Of a DNA stretch of 64,000 bases, positions 37,738 through 47,270 are shown one piece after another; the first letter of the stretch is position 1, and each line of letters opens with the position of its first letter. The notes beneath the pieces were generated by a model. It searched no databases and had not been told where the DNA came from. It saw nothing but the letters and a program-made list of their open reading frames with translations. A program made the translations under genes and the position numbers. Source of the DNA: Ignavibacteriaceae bacterium (GTDB lineage Bacteria > Bacteroidota > Ignavibacteria > Ignavibacteriales > Ignavibacteriaceae); assembly GCA_019638025.1 (NCBI GenBank), contig JAHBUO010000006.1, forward strand, positions 1-64,000. Reading direction: 5' to 3'.

Positions 37738-38012
37738 TAATTGTGTTTTGAGATTGATAAAAGCTTAAATTTAGCAATTAAAGTTACACAATTATTCTAT
37801 AGAGATAAATATCCGATGAAGTTTTTTTATTGGGGTTTTTTGGAATCAAAAGGCAAATCTATTATCAGGCATTTATTGCAAGATTTCAGGTGGTTGTGAG
37901 CAACATAAAATTTGCCTAAGCTATTAATCTACAATGGGTTACCTAAATTCACCCCTTTGGCATAATTAATGGTTCAATAAAGCGTATTATTAATATAAAT
38001 AAAGGAGAAAAT

Positions 38013-38963
38013 ATGTTAACTCAAAAATTCGTATCATATTTAATGGTACTTTTATTTGGATCGGTTTTATTGATTGGTTGCAAGGAGATGGGGACTGAGT
38101 CAGTGCAGACTCCTGAAACAACCACAGAGAAGATGGCTCTTGAAAAGATAGCTCAAGAAGATTCATCACTTGTTTCATTTGAAAAAAATTATGATGAGCA
38201 GGGAGGATTAGATTTCTCATTAGGAAAGACGGCCGAGCAGATTTTTCCGGTTCGGGTTGTTAGAAGAGTTACAAATGTCACCCGAAATTTCGATGCAAAT
38301 ATTATCGGTGATACTTCTTATGTAACTGCAACACTAACTTTTACCGGGAATCTTTTTATTGCCGCTTCTTATGACTCAGTTGCTTTGGGAGATTCATCTG
38401 CGGTAGACACAATCATCGTAAAACCATTTTCATCAACTGTTGTCAGAAAATTGATATTTTCCAAAGTTGCGAACACTCGAAATCCTGAACATAATTGGAA
38501 ATTGATTGCAATTTCGCTTCCTGATGGTGGAACAGTTACTCAAAATATAAAAATCCAAAAGATGACGATTTCCCTGCCAAATGATACTCTCGTGATTACC
38601 TCACCTAATGACTATTACCTCTCGAGAGGATTAGGGAAAATGCAGCAAATTCCTTTACTAAATCGAAATCAAAGAGTGACAATTTATGTTGAAATCTTTT
38701 CGAAGTATGATGATGAAGATTTTGTCACACTAACTTTTGGAGCTGATATTAGAGGAATAAATAGGGTTAAGAGAAAATTGACTCTCGAATCTTCAATTCC
38801 GGTGAGTGATGGTTTTGTAAAAACTTTTAAGCATACATTTTTAACTCAACCATTCCCCGGACATTCACACGCTATTGTTTCTGCTATGCCTAAGCAAGTT
38901 GTTTTTGATGATCAAGCACCTGTTGAATGTAAGTCGTGGGGAATACCATATTTTGTGAGATAA
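38013..38963 (+). CDS. Lipoprotein of unknown function
   Basis: The 316-residue protein has a signal peptide with lipobox LLIGC. The rest is beta-rich with no known domain: RVTNVTRNFDANIIGDTSYV and later strands alternate with charged turns. The SD AAAGGAG is strong. It faces away from the NtrC-type gene across 275 bases with no other feature. The inverted repeat at 38975 and the next lipoprotein follow. Confidence 0.65.
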   Translation: MLTQKFVSYLMVLLFGSVLLIGCKEMGTESVQTPETTTEKMALEKIAQEDSSLVSFEKNYDEQGGLDFSLGKTAEQIFPVRVVRRVTNVTRNFDANIIGDTSYVTATLTFTGNLFIAASYDSVALGDSSAVDTIIVKPFSSTVVRKLIFSKVANTRNPEHNWKLIAISLPDGGTVTQNIKIQKMTISLPNDTLVITSPNDYYLSRGLGKMQQIPLLNRNQRVTIYVEIFSKYDDEDFVTLTFGADIRGINRVKRKLTLESSIPVSDGFVKTFKHTFLTQPFPGHSHAIVSAMPKQVVFDDQAPVECKSWGIPYFVR

Positions 38964-38974
38964 TTATTAAATTT

Positions 38975-39001
38975 GGGCAGAACAAATATTTTGTTCTGCC
39001 C
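38975..39001. terminator. 12-bp hairpin GGGCAGAACAAA / TTTGTTCTGCCC
   Basis: The perfect stem with loop TAT begins 12 bases past the stop at 38963. No long T run follows, so termination may be partial. It lies before the likely start of the next gene (39008) and argues against the longer frame that starts at 38936. Confidence 0.65.
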
Positions 39002-39007
39002 TCATCT

Positions 39008-39919
39008 ATGGAAGTTATGAAAAGATATTCATTTATATTATTAGTTTTTATATCCTTAAATTATTTCGGTTGCAATTCGCCTGAACCAACTCCTCTGAGT
39101 GCTGATTCAGTTGAAAACAACTTAATGGAAATTGAAGTCCTATCACAAAATCCGAACGAGTCTGAGATTCTTACAGGTTATGATTCGACCGGTTATACCC
39201 CAAATATTCCCAATAACAATTCATTCATATTTTTAAGTAAAAATATTATTAATGAGGGGAGTTTATCATTTGAGCATGAATATTCAACCTCAGTTTTTTT
39301 TATAAAAGATAGCTCGATTTTTTCATCCTCAGGAAAATTTTTAGGACACAAAACTTTTGATGTCGGGATGGTGAGAATTAATAATGTAACTGCTCACAAA
39401 TTACCATTTGTTTATAGGTATAGAGAAAATGGATTATTAAAGGATACGGTTGCCGGCTATCAGTTTGTGTTAAATAGAAGAAAAGGGAGACCATTTCAGG
39501 ATCCTTTAAATTTTGAATTTAATTCGAATGCTTCAATTGAAATTCGGAGATTTGGGAATGTATTTAATTCAGAGATATTAATGCCAATCCAAACCACCGG
39601 GGCAGCATCATATGAAACAATAAGAGACAAAAAAAATCTAAAACTCAGTTGGACGTCTATTCAAGATGGCTCCATTGATATTGTTATTGGTGGTTATACA
39701 ATTTCAACACAAACTCCAATTCCTTTTTATCGTATTAAAGTATTGGATACAGGTGTAGTAAGAATTCCCCCTGAACTCATCGCATCTATTCCGAAAGATA
39801 GATTTAACAAACTTCTAATTTCTTTTATCCGAAGAAATGTAAATCCACAAGCCATTGATTCTTTTAGATTTAATATCATTGCACAAAGTATGTACACTTT
39901 AGTTTTAGAGATGCCTTGA
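39008..39919 (+). CDS. Lipoprotein of unknown function
   Basis: The open frame begins at 38936, but only the ATG at 39008 or 39017 gives a signal peptide (MKRYSFILLVFISL) with lipobox NYFGC; the earlier part overlaps a hairpin. The protein is about 303 residues. The body is beta-rich with no recognised domain; LSADSVENNLMEIEVLSQNP follows the lipobox. It ends by sharing bases with the TTG start of the next gene, so they are likely translated together. Confidence 0.6.
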   Translation: MEVMKRYSFILLVFISLNYFGCNSPEPTPLSADSVENNLMEIEVLSQNPNESEILTGYDSTGYTPNIPNNNSFIFLSKNIINEGSLSFEHEYSTSVFFIKDSSIFSSSGKFLGHKTFDVGMVRINNVTAHKLPFVYRYRENGLLKDTVAGYQFVLNRRKGRPFQDPLNFEFNSNASIEIRRFGNVFNSEILMPIQTTGAASYETIRDKKNLKLSWTSIQDGSIDIVIGGYTISTQTPIPFYRIKVLDTGVVRIPPELIASIPKDRFNKLLISFIRRNVNPQAIDSFRFNIIAQSMYTLVLEMP

Positions 39920-41877
39920 GATTATTTGTAATTCTTTATTTGATAATAATTGTAAATAACTCCGTGATGAAAGGACAAAATTCATTTAGTGAAAAGGGTT
40001 TGGGTACTCAATATTCAAACTTTAATGACTTGGCTGAAATTGAAAACCGATTTGTTCCAAATTCAATAGTGAAAGATTGGTTTTTAAGAGCTTCACTTCT
40101 AAATGAATCGGGCGCATCTTTTTTAAATTCAATTGAAGTTTCAAAAAAGATAAAAAACAATTTTATTACTATAAGATATACTCCGGGAAAAATTAAAGAG
40201 TTTTCTTTTTTGCAGAATCAAACCTTTATATCGGGGGATACTTCTTCAATTTCTTTTCAGACCGGAATAACTTATCAAGAAGTTTTTGGAATCAGATACG
40301 ATTATAAGTTTTTTAATTGGTTGAATGCCGGAATTTCTTCTAGGTATTTTAGTCAAAATATTAAAGAGGAAAATATTAGTGCGGTTTTTAGCGACTCTCT
40401 TTTTTTAAGTCGACTAAGTGAAGAGCAAAACATAAAGAACTGGAAAAATGATTTATTTGTTTCTATCAGTCCTTATGAGAATTTATCTTTATCCATAGCA
40501 ACCTCAAATTTGTACGTCATTAGAGATGGAGCATCCTCAAGTTATGATCTGAAATTCCCCAAAAGTTTTTTACTCTCTTTTGATTATTTGCCATTTAGAA
40601 ATATATCTCTATCCGGAGTAATTGAATCGAACTATGCTTTCTTATTAGGATTTAATAGTTGGAAAAATTTTGAAATCGGGAGTTTCGGTATTGGTTCAAA
40701 TTATTTTTCAAGTAAAGATGCCGATGTTAATGTTAACGGGTTGATAGCGTCAATAAAATATCAATATGGTGATTTGGGATTTTCAATTTCTGCTCTTAAG
40801 TATTTCAATAAACCTATTGGAAGTGAGAGTCATTCTCAATTTGTAAAAAACAGAATTTCTTCAATCACAAACAATCGTTTTAGCAGCGATAAATTATATG
40901 CTGAAATTTACTTTGCATTAAACTCCAAACCGGAGCAAAAGGTGAAAATATTATCAGTAGAAAGGATTGAAAAAATCTTCCCTATTATTAGCGAGGAATA
41001 TGCTTCAATGCCTTTTGCTGAAATAAGGGTTGTAAATCTTACGGGTGATTTTGTGAATGTAAAACCATCGTCTCAAATCTACGTATTAAATAAAGAGCGC
41101 ATATACTCTCCATCAGTTTCAATTAGCCCTTATGATACAGTTGTAATCCCATTTTATTCTAATATTGATATCGATTACTCAACAAAAAAAACTGAACTTT
41201 CATTTGTGAATTTTTATATCACTACCGATAATTCCTCCATTGATGATGAAATTCAAAAGCCGATTCTTATTAATGGAATAAATGCTTGGAGTGGGAATGT
41301 AAATCACTTAAAGTATTTTGTTACCAAAGATTTTTCCTATTCAAGTGAATTTTCAAAGAAGATTCTTCTTGAAAATAAATCCCACCTTTCAAGTGTCGAT
41401 GAAAGGGTATTAACGTTTGAAAAAATTAAACTGATTTTTAATAAAGTCTTTCCTCAGATGCTTTATGTATCTGACCCGAATGCATCTTATGATTATGTCC
41501 AATTTCCAAAAGAGACCATACAGTTGAGGGGAGGAGATTGTGATGATTTTGCTGTATGTTTCAGTTCGCTGCTTGAGTCAATCGGAATAGAAACTGCATT
41601 CGTTGATTATTCAGAAGAGCAAAAAATTAGTCATGTAAATATTTTAGTAAATACCGAATTATCAACTGAAGAAGCTTATCTAATTACAGGGAATGATTTA
41701 AAATATATAATCAGAAAAAATTCAGCAGGAGAAGATCAAATTTGGATACCAATAGAGACCACAGTTTTAACCGATTTTTATGATGCATGGAATGTTGGTG
41801 TTGAAAAATTTAATTCAGAAGCTATTCAAGGTTTGGGACTCTCAAAAGGGAAAGTCTATATAATTGATGTTTATTAA
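39916..41877 (+). CDS. Beta-rich secreted protein with C-terminal transglutaminase-like domain
   Basis: The start codon is TTG at 39916, overlapping the previous stop. Of 653 residues, the first 20 are hydrophobic (signal). About 40-320 alternate in amphipathic strands as in an outer-membrane barrel (GIRYDYKFFNWLNAGISSRY). About 330-450 may be an Ig-like domain. About 510-645 is transglutaminase-like: GGDCDDFAVC (Cys542), KISHVNI (His near 571), WIPIETT. The third residue is Glu or Thr rather than the usual Asp. Such domains act as cysteine proteases or crosslinkers in other proteins; activity here is unproven. It ends 9 bases before the next gene. Confidence 0.7.
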   Translation: MRLFVILYLIIIVNNSVMKGQNSFSEKGLGTQYSNFNDLAEIENRFVPNSIVKDWFLRASLLNESGASFLNSIEVSKKIKNNFITIRYTPGKIKEFSFLQNQTFISGDTSSISFQTGITYQEVFGIRYDYKFFNWLNAGISSRYFSQNIKEENISAVFSDSLFLSRLSEEQNIKNWKNDLFVSISPYENLSLSIATSNLYVIRDGASSSYDLKFPKSFLLSFDYLPFRNISLSGVIESNYAFLLGFNSWKNFEIGSFGIGSNYFSSKDADVNVNGLIASIKYQYGDLGFSISALKYFNKPIGSESHSQFVKNRISSITNNRFSSDKLYAEIYFALNSKPEQKVKILSVERIEKIFPIISEEYASMPFAEIRVVNLTGDFVNVKPSSQIYVLNKERIYSPSVSISPYDTVVIPFYSNIDIDYSTKKTELSFVNFYITTDNSSIDDEIQKPILINGINAWSGNVNHLKYFVTKDFSYSSEFSKKILLENKSHLSSVDERVLTFEKIKLIFNKVFPQMLYVSDPNASYDYVQFPKETIQLRGGDCDDFAVCFSSLLESIGIETAFVDYSEEQKISHVNILVNTELSTEEAYLITGNDLKYIIRKNSAGEDQIWIPIETTVLTDFYDAWNVGVEKFNSEAIQGLGLSKGKVYIIDVY

Positions 41878-41886
41878 GGAGTTAAT

Positions 41887-42567
41887 ATGAAAACGATATT
41901 AATGTTCTGTTTAATATTTGTAACCATAACTTTTTCACAAAGTTATAAAGTCGAAAAAATTACAGGTACAGTAAAAACACAAAATCAAACAGCCGATGAT
42001 TGGGTAACAATCAGGGAGGGGATTTCGCTCAATAACAAAAGTATGCTTCTTACAGAAAAGAATTCAACAGTGACTCTCTCCGGAGAAGGTGTTCGATTCA
42101 CTCTACTGCCGCAATCGATTATTTATACTTCAAGTTTAAGAAAAATGAGCGTCGATGAATTACTCCTTGCCTTAGCAACTGAAGAGATTATTAATGCTTC
42201 AGGAAAAAAGGAAAAGGGGAATGCTCAGAGCACTGCCATCTATGGTTCAAAAGTAAATAAGGTTGAAAACGAGAAATTTCCGCATAGTGGACTTGGAGAT
42301 CTTCGAATTAATGGAGCTATTCAGTTGGCAAAAAATGGATATGCAGCAACATCTATAGTTGAAGCTAAAGAAATATTCAGAAAATATCCGGAGATTAATA
42401 AAAATCCTGCGCATCGTATTTACTTTGCTGATGTAATAAATTCACTTGGTTTGTCCGAAGAATCATTCAGAGAATATTCCAAAATTATGGAAATGGATTT
42501 AACCGAGACTCAAAAATTAGTTGTTTTAGAAAAGATAAATAAACTTAAGAGTGAGCTAACAAAGTAA
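41887..42567 (+). CDS. Secreted FecR-like protein
   Basis: The 226-residue protein has a signal peptide (MKTILMFCLIFVTITFS) and a FecR-like beta segment (KVEKITGTVKTQN, then DDWVTIREGISLN). The C-terminal half is helical, with a TPR-like stretch (AKNGYAATSIVEAKEIFRKY). There is no membrane segment or anti-sigma N-terminal domain, so regulation of a sigma factor is not indicated. The SD AAGGAG lies 6 bases before the ATG. It is co-directional with the transglutaminase-like gene. Confidence 0.5.
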   Translation: MKTILMFCLIFVTITFSQSYKVEKITGTVKTQNQTADDWVTIREGISLNNKSMLLTEKNSTVTLSGEGVRFTLLPQSIIYTSSLRKMSVDELLLALATEEIINASGKKEKGNAQSTAIYGSKVNKVENEKFPHSGLGDLRINGAIQLAKNGYAATSIVEAKEIFRKYPEINKNPAHRIYFADVINSLGLSEESFREYSKIMEMDLTETQKLVVLEKINKLKSELTK

Positions 42568-42578
42568 AAATAAACGTT

Positions 42579-43121
42579 ATGCAAGCTAAAACATTAATTC
42601 TTTTAGGCGATTCCATTACCGAAGCTTTTCCTACTGAAAAGTTAAGTGATGAGTATAAAATTATAAATAAAGGAGTTTATGGGGATAATACCTCCGGGGT
42701 TCTCTCTAGACTTAATAAAGATGTCATATCTCACTATCCAGATGTTATCTACATACTTATCGGGACTAACGATTTAGCTCAAGAGAGAACAGATGAAGAA
42801 ATTATAAAAACCCTTCATCTTATAATCGATAAATTAACTTCATCGTTGGTTCTTGCTGAGATATATCTTACATCAATACTGCCAACTTTAGATATTGCTA
42901 ATCGCCCTAACGCTCGTATAGATGAATTAAACCAAAAGATAAAAATATTAAGCGACCGATTCGGAATTCAATACTTTAATCTTGCCGATGATTTCAAGGA
43001 TGATCAAGGAAAAATGAAAAAAGAATTAACCGAAGATGGACTTCATCTTTCAAATGAAGGTTACCAATTGTGGAGAAGTGTCTTAAGACAAAAACTTAGT
43101 ACAAAAATTACCGCTGCATAA
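42579..43121 (+). CDS. SGNH/GDSL-family hydrolase
   Basis: The 180-residue protein shows the four SGNH blocks: LILLGDSITE (Ser), GDNTSGVLSRL (Gly), IGTNDLAQ (Asn), DGLHLSNEGY (Asp and His). There is no signal peptide, so it is cytoplasmic. The family includes esterases and carbohydrate deacetylases; the substrate is not shown by sequence. It lies 11 bases after the FecR-like gene. Confidence 0.85.
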   Translation: MQAKTLILLGDSITEAFPTEKLSDEYKIINKGVYGDNTSGVLSRLNKDVISHYPDVIYILIGTNDLAQERTDEEIIKTLHLIIDKLTSSLVLAEIYLTSILPTLDIANRPNARIDELNQKIKILSDRFGIQYFNLADDFKDDQGKMKKELTEDGLHLSNEGYQLWRSVLRQKLSTKITAA

Positions 43122-43189
43122 CTTGCGTATGATTATTTAGATTGTATCTAAATCCCTCTATCTCTATTTTAACAATAAAAATTATTGAG

Positions 43190-43843
43190 ATGAAAAAACT
43201 ATTTATCGCTTTATTTATGGTAATGAGTGCTGTTTGCCTTGCTCAAGCGGGTGAATTCTATATTACAAGATTAAAATATAATGGTGGGGGAGATTGGTAT
43301 AATGATCCTTCAGCTGAGGTTAATTTATTAAACTTTATTAAAAGTAATACTAACATCAGAGTAAAACCTAAATATACATTTGTTGATATTTCAACTGATG
43401 AAATATTTTCTCATCCGTTCTTATTTATGACCGGTCATGGAAATGTAGTTTTTTCAAAACAAGAAGCTGAAAGACTAAGAACTTATCTTGATAATGGTGG
43501 ATTTTTATATATCGATGATGATTATGGTTTTGACAAAGCTCTTCGAAGGGAGATGAAAAAAGTATTTCCTGATAATGATTTTATTGAACTCCCTTTTTCA
43601 CACCCGATTTATAATTGTTTCTATGATTTTAGTTCCGGCCCACCGAAGACTCATCAGCATGATGAGGGAACTCCTCAAGGATTTGGAATATTTATAAATA
43701 AAAGATTAGCTGTATATTATACTGTTGAATCAAATCCGAGTGATGGTTGGGCAGATAAGGAAGTCCACAATAACCCTGATAAAAAAAGAGAAGAAGCACT
43801 TAGGTTTGGAACAAATATAGTATTGTACGCCTTAACAAATTGA
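43190..43843 (+). CDS. Secreted DUF4159-type protein
   Basis: The open frame begins at 43142, but the ATG at 43190 gives a clean signal peptide (MKKLFIALFMVMSAVCLAQA), so that start is preferred. The 217-residue protein has the DUF4159 pattern: FYITRLKYNGGGDWYND, PFLFMTGHGNVVFS and LRTYLDNGGFLYIDDDYGFD, a Rossmann-like fold related to class I glutamine amidotransferases but without a nucleophile Cys. It ends by sharing bases with the start of the next gene. DUF4159 genes often occur beside DUF4175, MoxR and DUF58 genes; only DUF4175 is seen here. Confidence 0.78.
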   Translation: MKKLFIALFMVMSAVCLAQAGEFYITRLKYNGGGDWYNDPSAEVNLLNFIKSNTNIRVKPKYTFVDISTDEIFSHPFLFMTGHGNVVFSKQEAERLRTYLDNGGFLYIDDDYGFDKALRREMKKVFPDNDFIELPFSHPIYNCFYDFSSGPPKTHQHDEGTPQGFGIFINKRLAVYYTVESNPSDGWADKEVHNNPDKKREEALRFGTNIVLYALTN

Positions 43844-46800
43844 AAATGATTAATTCAACTAAACATATAGAAATATTAAGTAAGCTAGAAAAACTAATCA
43901 ACAAAGAAATTAAAGTTAAATCTTTAGTTGGCTTTGTAAAATCAATGCTTTCGCTTGTTTTAGTCCTTTTTTCTTTTTCTTTAATTGAGGTACTTTTCAG
44001 ATTTAGCACTGAGATAAGAACATTTTTATTTATTCTGATATCACTTTGTGCAATATCATTTCTCACCTACTTCATTCTACTCCCGGCAGTAAAAGTTTTA
44101 AGTAAGAGAAAGGAAGAGAGATATAGATATGCATCTTACAAAGTTGCTATGGCTTATCCGTCAGTAAAAGATGAACTTACTAATGTTCTGCAGTTGGTTA
44201 ATGTTACTAATGACAAAATTTATTCTGAAAGCTTAATAAATGCTGCATTTGAAAATTTGTATACTAAAGTAGGACCGATTGATTTTTCGGAAATTATTTC
44301 GTTAAGTAGTTTTTCAAATATATTTAAAATAACATCGGCAGTAGTTATTTCAGTATTCCTTTCATTTTTATTAAGTGATAGTTTATCCTCAGCGCTTGGA
44401 CGAATCTACAACTATAATACTGAATATCTTCCCCCACAAAAGTTTTCATTTGTAGTTATCCCCGGTGATGCACAAATTACAAAAGGGGAAAACCTTCTTA
44501 TAATTATAAAAGCGGAGGGGGATAAGCCGAAAAAAATATCCTTCAATACGAAAGACGAGACAGAATCATCTTTTAGAAGTGAAACTATTTTTTCAGATTC
44601 ATTAAATCAGTGGAGCATTCAACTCAACAATATTAAGAATAGTTTTGTTTATTACGTTTCAGCTGAGGGAATTGAAAGCAAGCAATATTTTGTAAGAGTT
44701 ATTGACAGACCAATCATTCAAAATCTTTCTTTAAAAATATTTCCACCGACTTACACAGGACTCCCAATTACAGAGCAGGCTGATAATGGAAATGTTACTG
44801 CTTATCCGGGGAGTACGGTTTTATTTAGTATTGTCGGTTCAAAAAAATTAAGTAAAACAATTATCAATTTTGATGATTCTACTTTTTTCAACTTAAATGT
44901 TGTTGGTAATAAAGCTGATGGAAAGCTTACGGTTCGAAAGAATAATAGCTATTGGATTTCTCTATATGATGAAATAGAGAATACAAACCATTCGCCAATA
45001 TTATACTCAATTAAAGTATTGACTGATTTAGGCCCGACTATTGATATTATTGCTCCAAATCGAAATATGAATCTTAGTGATGATCAGAGGGTACAACTAA
45101 TTAGTAAAATTAGTGATGATTTTGGTTTCACAAAGCTCGTTATTAATTACCGATTATCAGCCTCTAAATATGAGATGCCAAATGCTGAGTTTAGTCAGTC
45201 GGAAATTCCAATTAATGTGAAGGAGAAAGAGCAAATTGTTAACTATGTTTGGAATTTATCAAAATTGAATTTAGCAACCGAAGATGTAATCAGTTACTTT
45301 CTTGAAGTTTTTGATAACGATAATATCAATGGACCAAAATCAGCTCGTACAGAAATCTTTCTACTTAGAATTCCATCAATAGATGAGATATTTGCTAATG
45401 CTGATAAAAACCAAAATGAAATTGAAAAAGAGTTAATCGAAACATTAAAAAATGCTGATGTACTTAAAAAAGAACTCGAGCAATTATCTAAAGATTTAAA
45501 GCAAGATAAAAAAGATATAACATGGCAGGAGAAAGAGCGAATTGAAAAGACAGTTGATTCGTTTGAAAAACTTCAGCAAAAAGTTGATGAGTTGAGTCAA
45601 AAATTAGATGAGACAAAAAACGAACTCCAAAAAAATAATCTTCTATCAGAACAGACTCTTGAAAAGTATATGGAGTTGCAAAAACTTATGGATGAAATGT
45701 CTTCTGATGAAATGAAGAAAGCTATGGAAAAGCTCCAAAAGGCTATCCAGAATATGGACAGAAAGCAAACTCAAGAAGCGCTTCAAAATATGAAATTCGA
45801 TGAAGAACAGTTTCAGAAGAGCATTGAAAGAACATTGAATTTACTAAAGAGAATTCAAATTGAACAAAAGATGGACGCCGCCGTAAAGCGTTCAAATGAC
45901 ATTCAGAACAAGCAAGAACAACTTGAGCAACAGACACAGAATTCAAGTATGCAATCTGAACAACAACGAAATGAGCTTGCAAAAAAACAAGATGAAATAA
46001 CTAAAGATCTTGACAAACTCGAAAAAGAAATGAAAGAGCTTCAAGATAAAATGAAGGATTTCTCTGATATGCCAAATAAGGAAATGGAGAAATTGTCTGA
46101 AGAATTTGATAACCAAAACAATGAAGCACTTTCTGAAGAAGCCCAAGAGCAATTAAAAAATCAGCAAAAACAAAATGCTCAAAAAAAGCAGAAGCAAATT
46201 TCTCAAAACATGCAGAAGATGAATAACAGTCTTCTGCAAATGCAACAGCAGATGGCTCAACAAAATCAGATGCAAGTTCTTGTCGATTTAATGAAAGCTC
46301 TAAAAGGAATAATTTCAATTTCAAAAGAGCAAGAGGATTTAAAAAGTAAAACTTCTGTTAGTGACCAATCAGCTTTGAACCGTGAAAGTATGCAACGGCA
46401 AAGTAATCTTAAAGCAAATTTAGATAAAGTATTGACACAGCTTTCTGAACTTAGTCAAAAAACTTTTGCTGTAACGCCGGAGATGGGAAAAGCGTTAGGC
46501 GATGCAAGACGCGAAATGGACAAAGCTTTAGACGCAATGCAAAACAGAAATTCTCACATGACATCAAATAGTCAAGGTGAATCGATGAAATCACTCAATG
46601 AAGCTGCTGCAATAATGAAGGGGAGTATGGATAATATGATGCAGCCCGGCGGACAAGGTGGGGGAATGATGTCTCTAATGCAGCAACTTGGGCAGATGAG
46701 TGGGCAGCAAATGCAATTAAATAATATGACTCAACAACTTCAGCAAATGATGTCCGGCGGACAATTATCACCGGAAACTCAAGGACAAATTCAAAGATTA

Positions 46801-47226
46801 GCTCAACAACAAGAATTAATACAAAAGTCTCTTGAACAGTTGAATAAAGAAGCACGAGAGTCTGGAAAATCAAAAAGTTTACCGGCAAATCTTTCTGATA
46901 TAATTAATCAGATGAAAGAAGTCGTTACTGACATGAAGACTGATAATCTCGATGATAACTTAGTCCAAAAACAAGAGAGAATTCTTTCTAAACTTCTTGA
47001 TGCACAACGCTCGATTAATGAAAGAGATTATGAGAAAGAACGTCAATCGAATACAGGACAAAATGTTACGCGAAAATCACCCGGTGAGCTGAATTTATTG
47101 AATCGCTCTCCAAAGGATAAATTTAAAGACGGTTTGAATAAAGCTGTTCAAGAAGGATATTCTAAAGATTACGAAGATTTAATAAAAAAATATTATGAGA
47201 ATCTTCAAAAAGAAATTATGAAGTAA
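43840..47226 (+). CDS. DUF4175-like large coiled-coil membrane protein
   Basis: The protein is 1128 residues from TTG 43840, or two codons fewer from ATG 43846. Three membrane segments lie near the start (about 33-53, 60-84 and 163-180). A beta-rich extracytoplasmic region (about 195-510) follows with FPPTYTGLP. The rest (about 515-1080) is long coiled coil rich in Gln, Lys and Met (MQQLGQMSGQQMQLNNMTQQ). Proteins of this form are found in DUF4159 operons of Bacteroidota and Planctomycetes; the function is unknown, possibly cell-envelope integrity. Confidence 0.75.
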   Translation: MKMINSTKHIEILSKLEKLINKEIKVKSLVGFVKSMLSLVLVLFSFSLIEVLFRFSTEIRTFLFILISLCAISFLTYFILLPAVKVLSKRKEERYRYASYKVAMAYPSVKDELTNVLQLVNVTNDKIYSESLINAAFENLYTKVGPIDFSEIISLSSFSNIFKITSAVVISVFLSFLLSDSLSSALGRIYNYNTEYLPPQKFSFVVIPGDAQITKGENLLIIIKAEGDKPKKISFNTKDETESSFRSETIFSDSLNQWSIQLNNIKNSFVYYVSAEGIESKQYFVRVIDRPIIQNLSLKIFPPTYTGLPITEQADNGNVTAYPGSTVLFSIVGSKKLSKTIINFDDSTFFNLNVVGNKADGKLTVRKNNSYWISLYDEIENTNHSPILYSIKVLTDLGPTIDIIAPNRNMNLSDDQRVQLISKISDDFGFTKLVINYRLSASKYEMPNAEFSQSEIPINVKEKEQIVNYVWNLSKLNLATEDVISYFLEVFDNDNINGPKSARTEIFLLRIPSIDEIFANADKNQNEIEKELIETLKNADVLKKELEQLSKDLKQDKKDITWQEKERIEKTVDSFEKLQQKVDELSQKLDETKNELQKNNLLSEQTLEKYMELQKLMDEMSSDEMKKAMEKLQKAIQNMDRKQTQEALQNMKFDEEQFQKSIERTLNLLKRIQIEQKMDAAVKRSNDIQNKQEQLEQQTQNSSMQSEQQRNELAKKQDEITKDLDKLEKEMKELQDKMKDFSDMPNKEMEKLSEEFDNQNNEALSEEAQEQLKNQQKQNAQKKQKQISQNMQKMNNSLLQMQQQMAQQNQMQVLVDLMKALKGIISISKEQEDLKSKTSVSDQSALNRESMQRQSNLKANLDKVLTQLSELSQKTFAVTPEMGKALGDARREMDKALDAMQNRNSHMTSNSQGESMKSLNEAAAIMKGSMDNMMQPGGQGGGMMSLMQQLGQMSGQQMQLNNMTQQLQQMMSGGQLSPETQGQIQRLAQQQELIQKSLEQLNKEARESGKSKSLPANLSDIINQMKEVVTDMKTDNLDDNLVQKQERILSKLLDAQRSINERDYEKERQSNTGQNVTRKSPGELNLLNRSPKDKFKDGLNKAVQEGYSKDYEDLIKKYYENLQKEIMK

Positions 47227-47250
47227 GTATTAATTGGTTTTCCTCGTTGG

Positions 47251-47270
47251 TTGAGTTGGGCACTCAATTT
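47251..47270 (+). terminator. Weak hairpin and T run between convergent genes
   Basis: TTGAGT and ACTCAA form a 6-bp stem with a 5-base loop followed by TTTTC, 25 bases past the plus-strand stop. It overlaps the last codons of the minus-strand gene. Confidence 0.5.

Noticed and set aside
38936..39007. N-terminal extension of the second lipoprotein from ATG 38936
   Set aside because: It overlaps the previous gene and a perfect hairpin and would hide the lipoprotein signal peptide behind a charged stretch.
45743..46888. Minus-strand frames within the DUF4175-like gene
   Set aside because: They are shadows of the Gln/Lys-rich coiled coil and have no family match.
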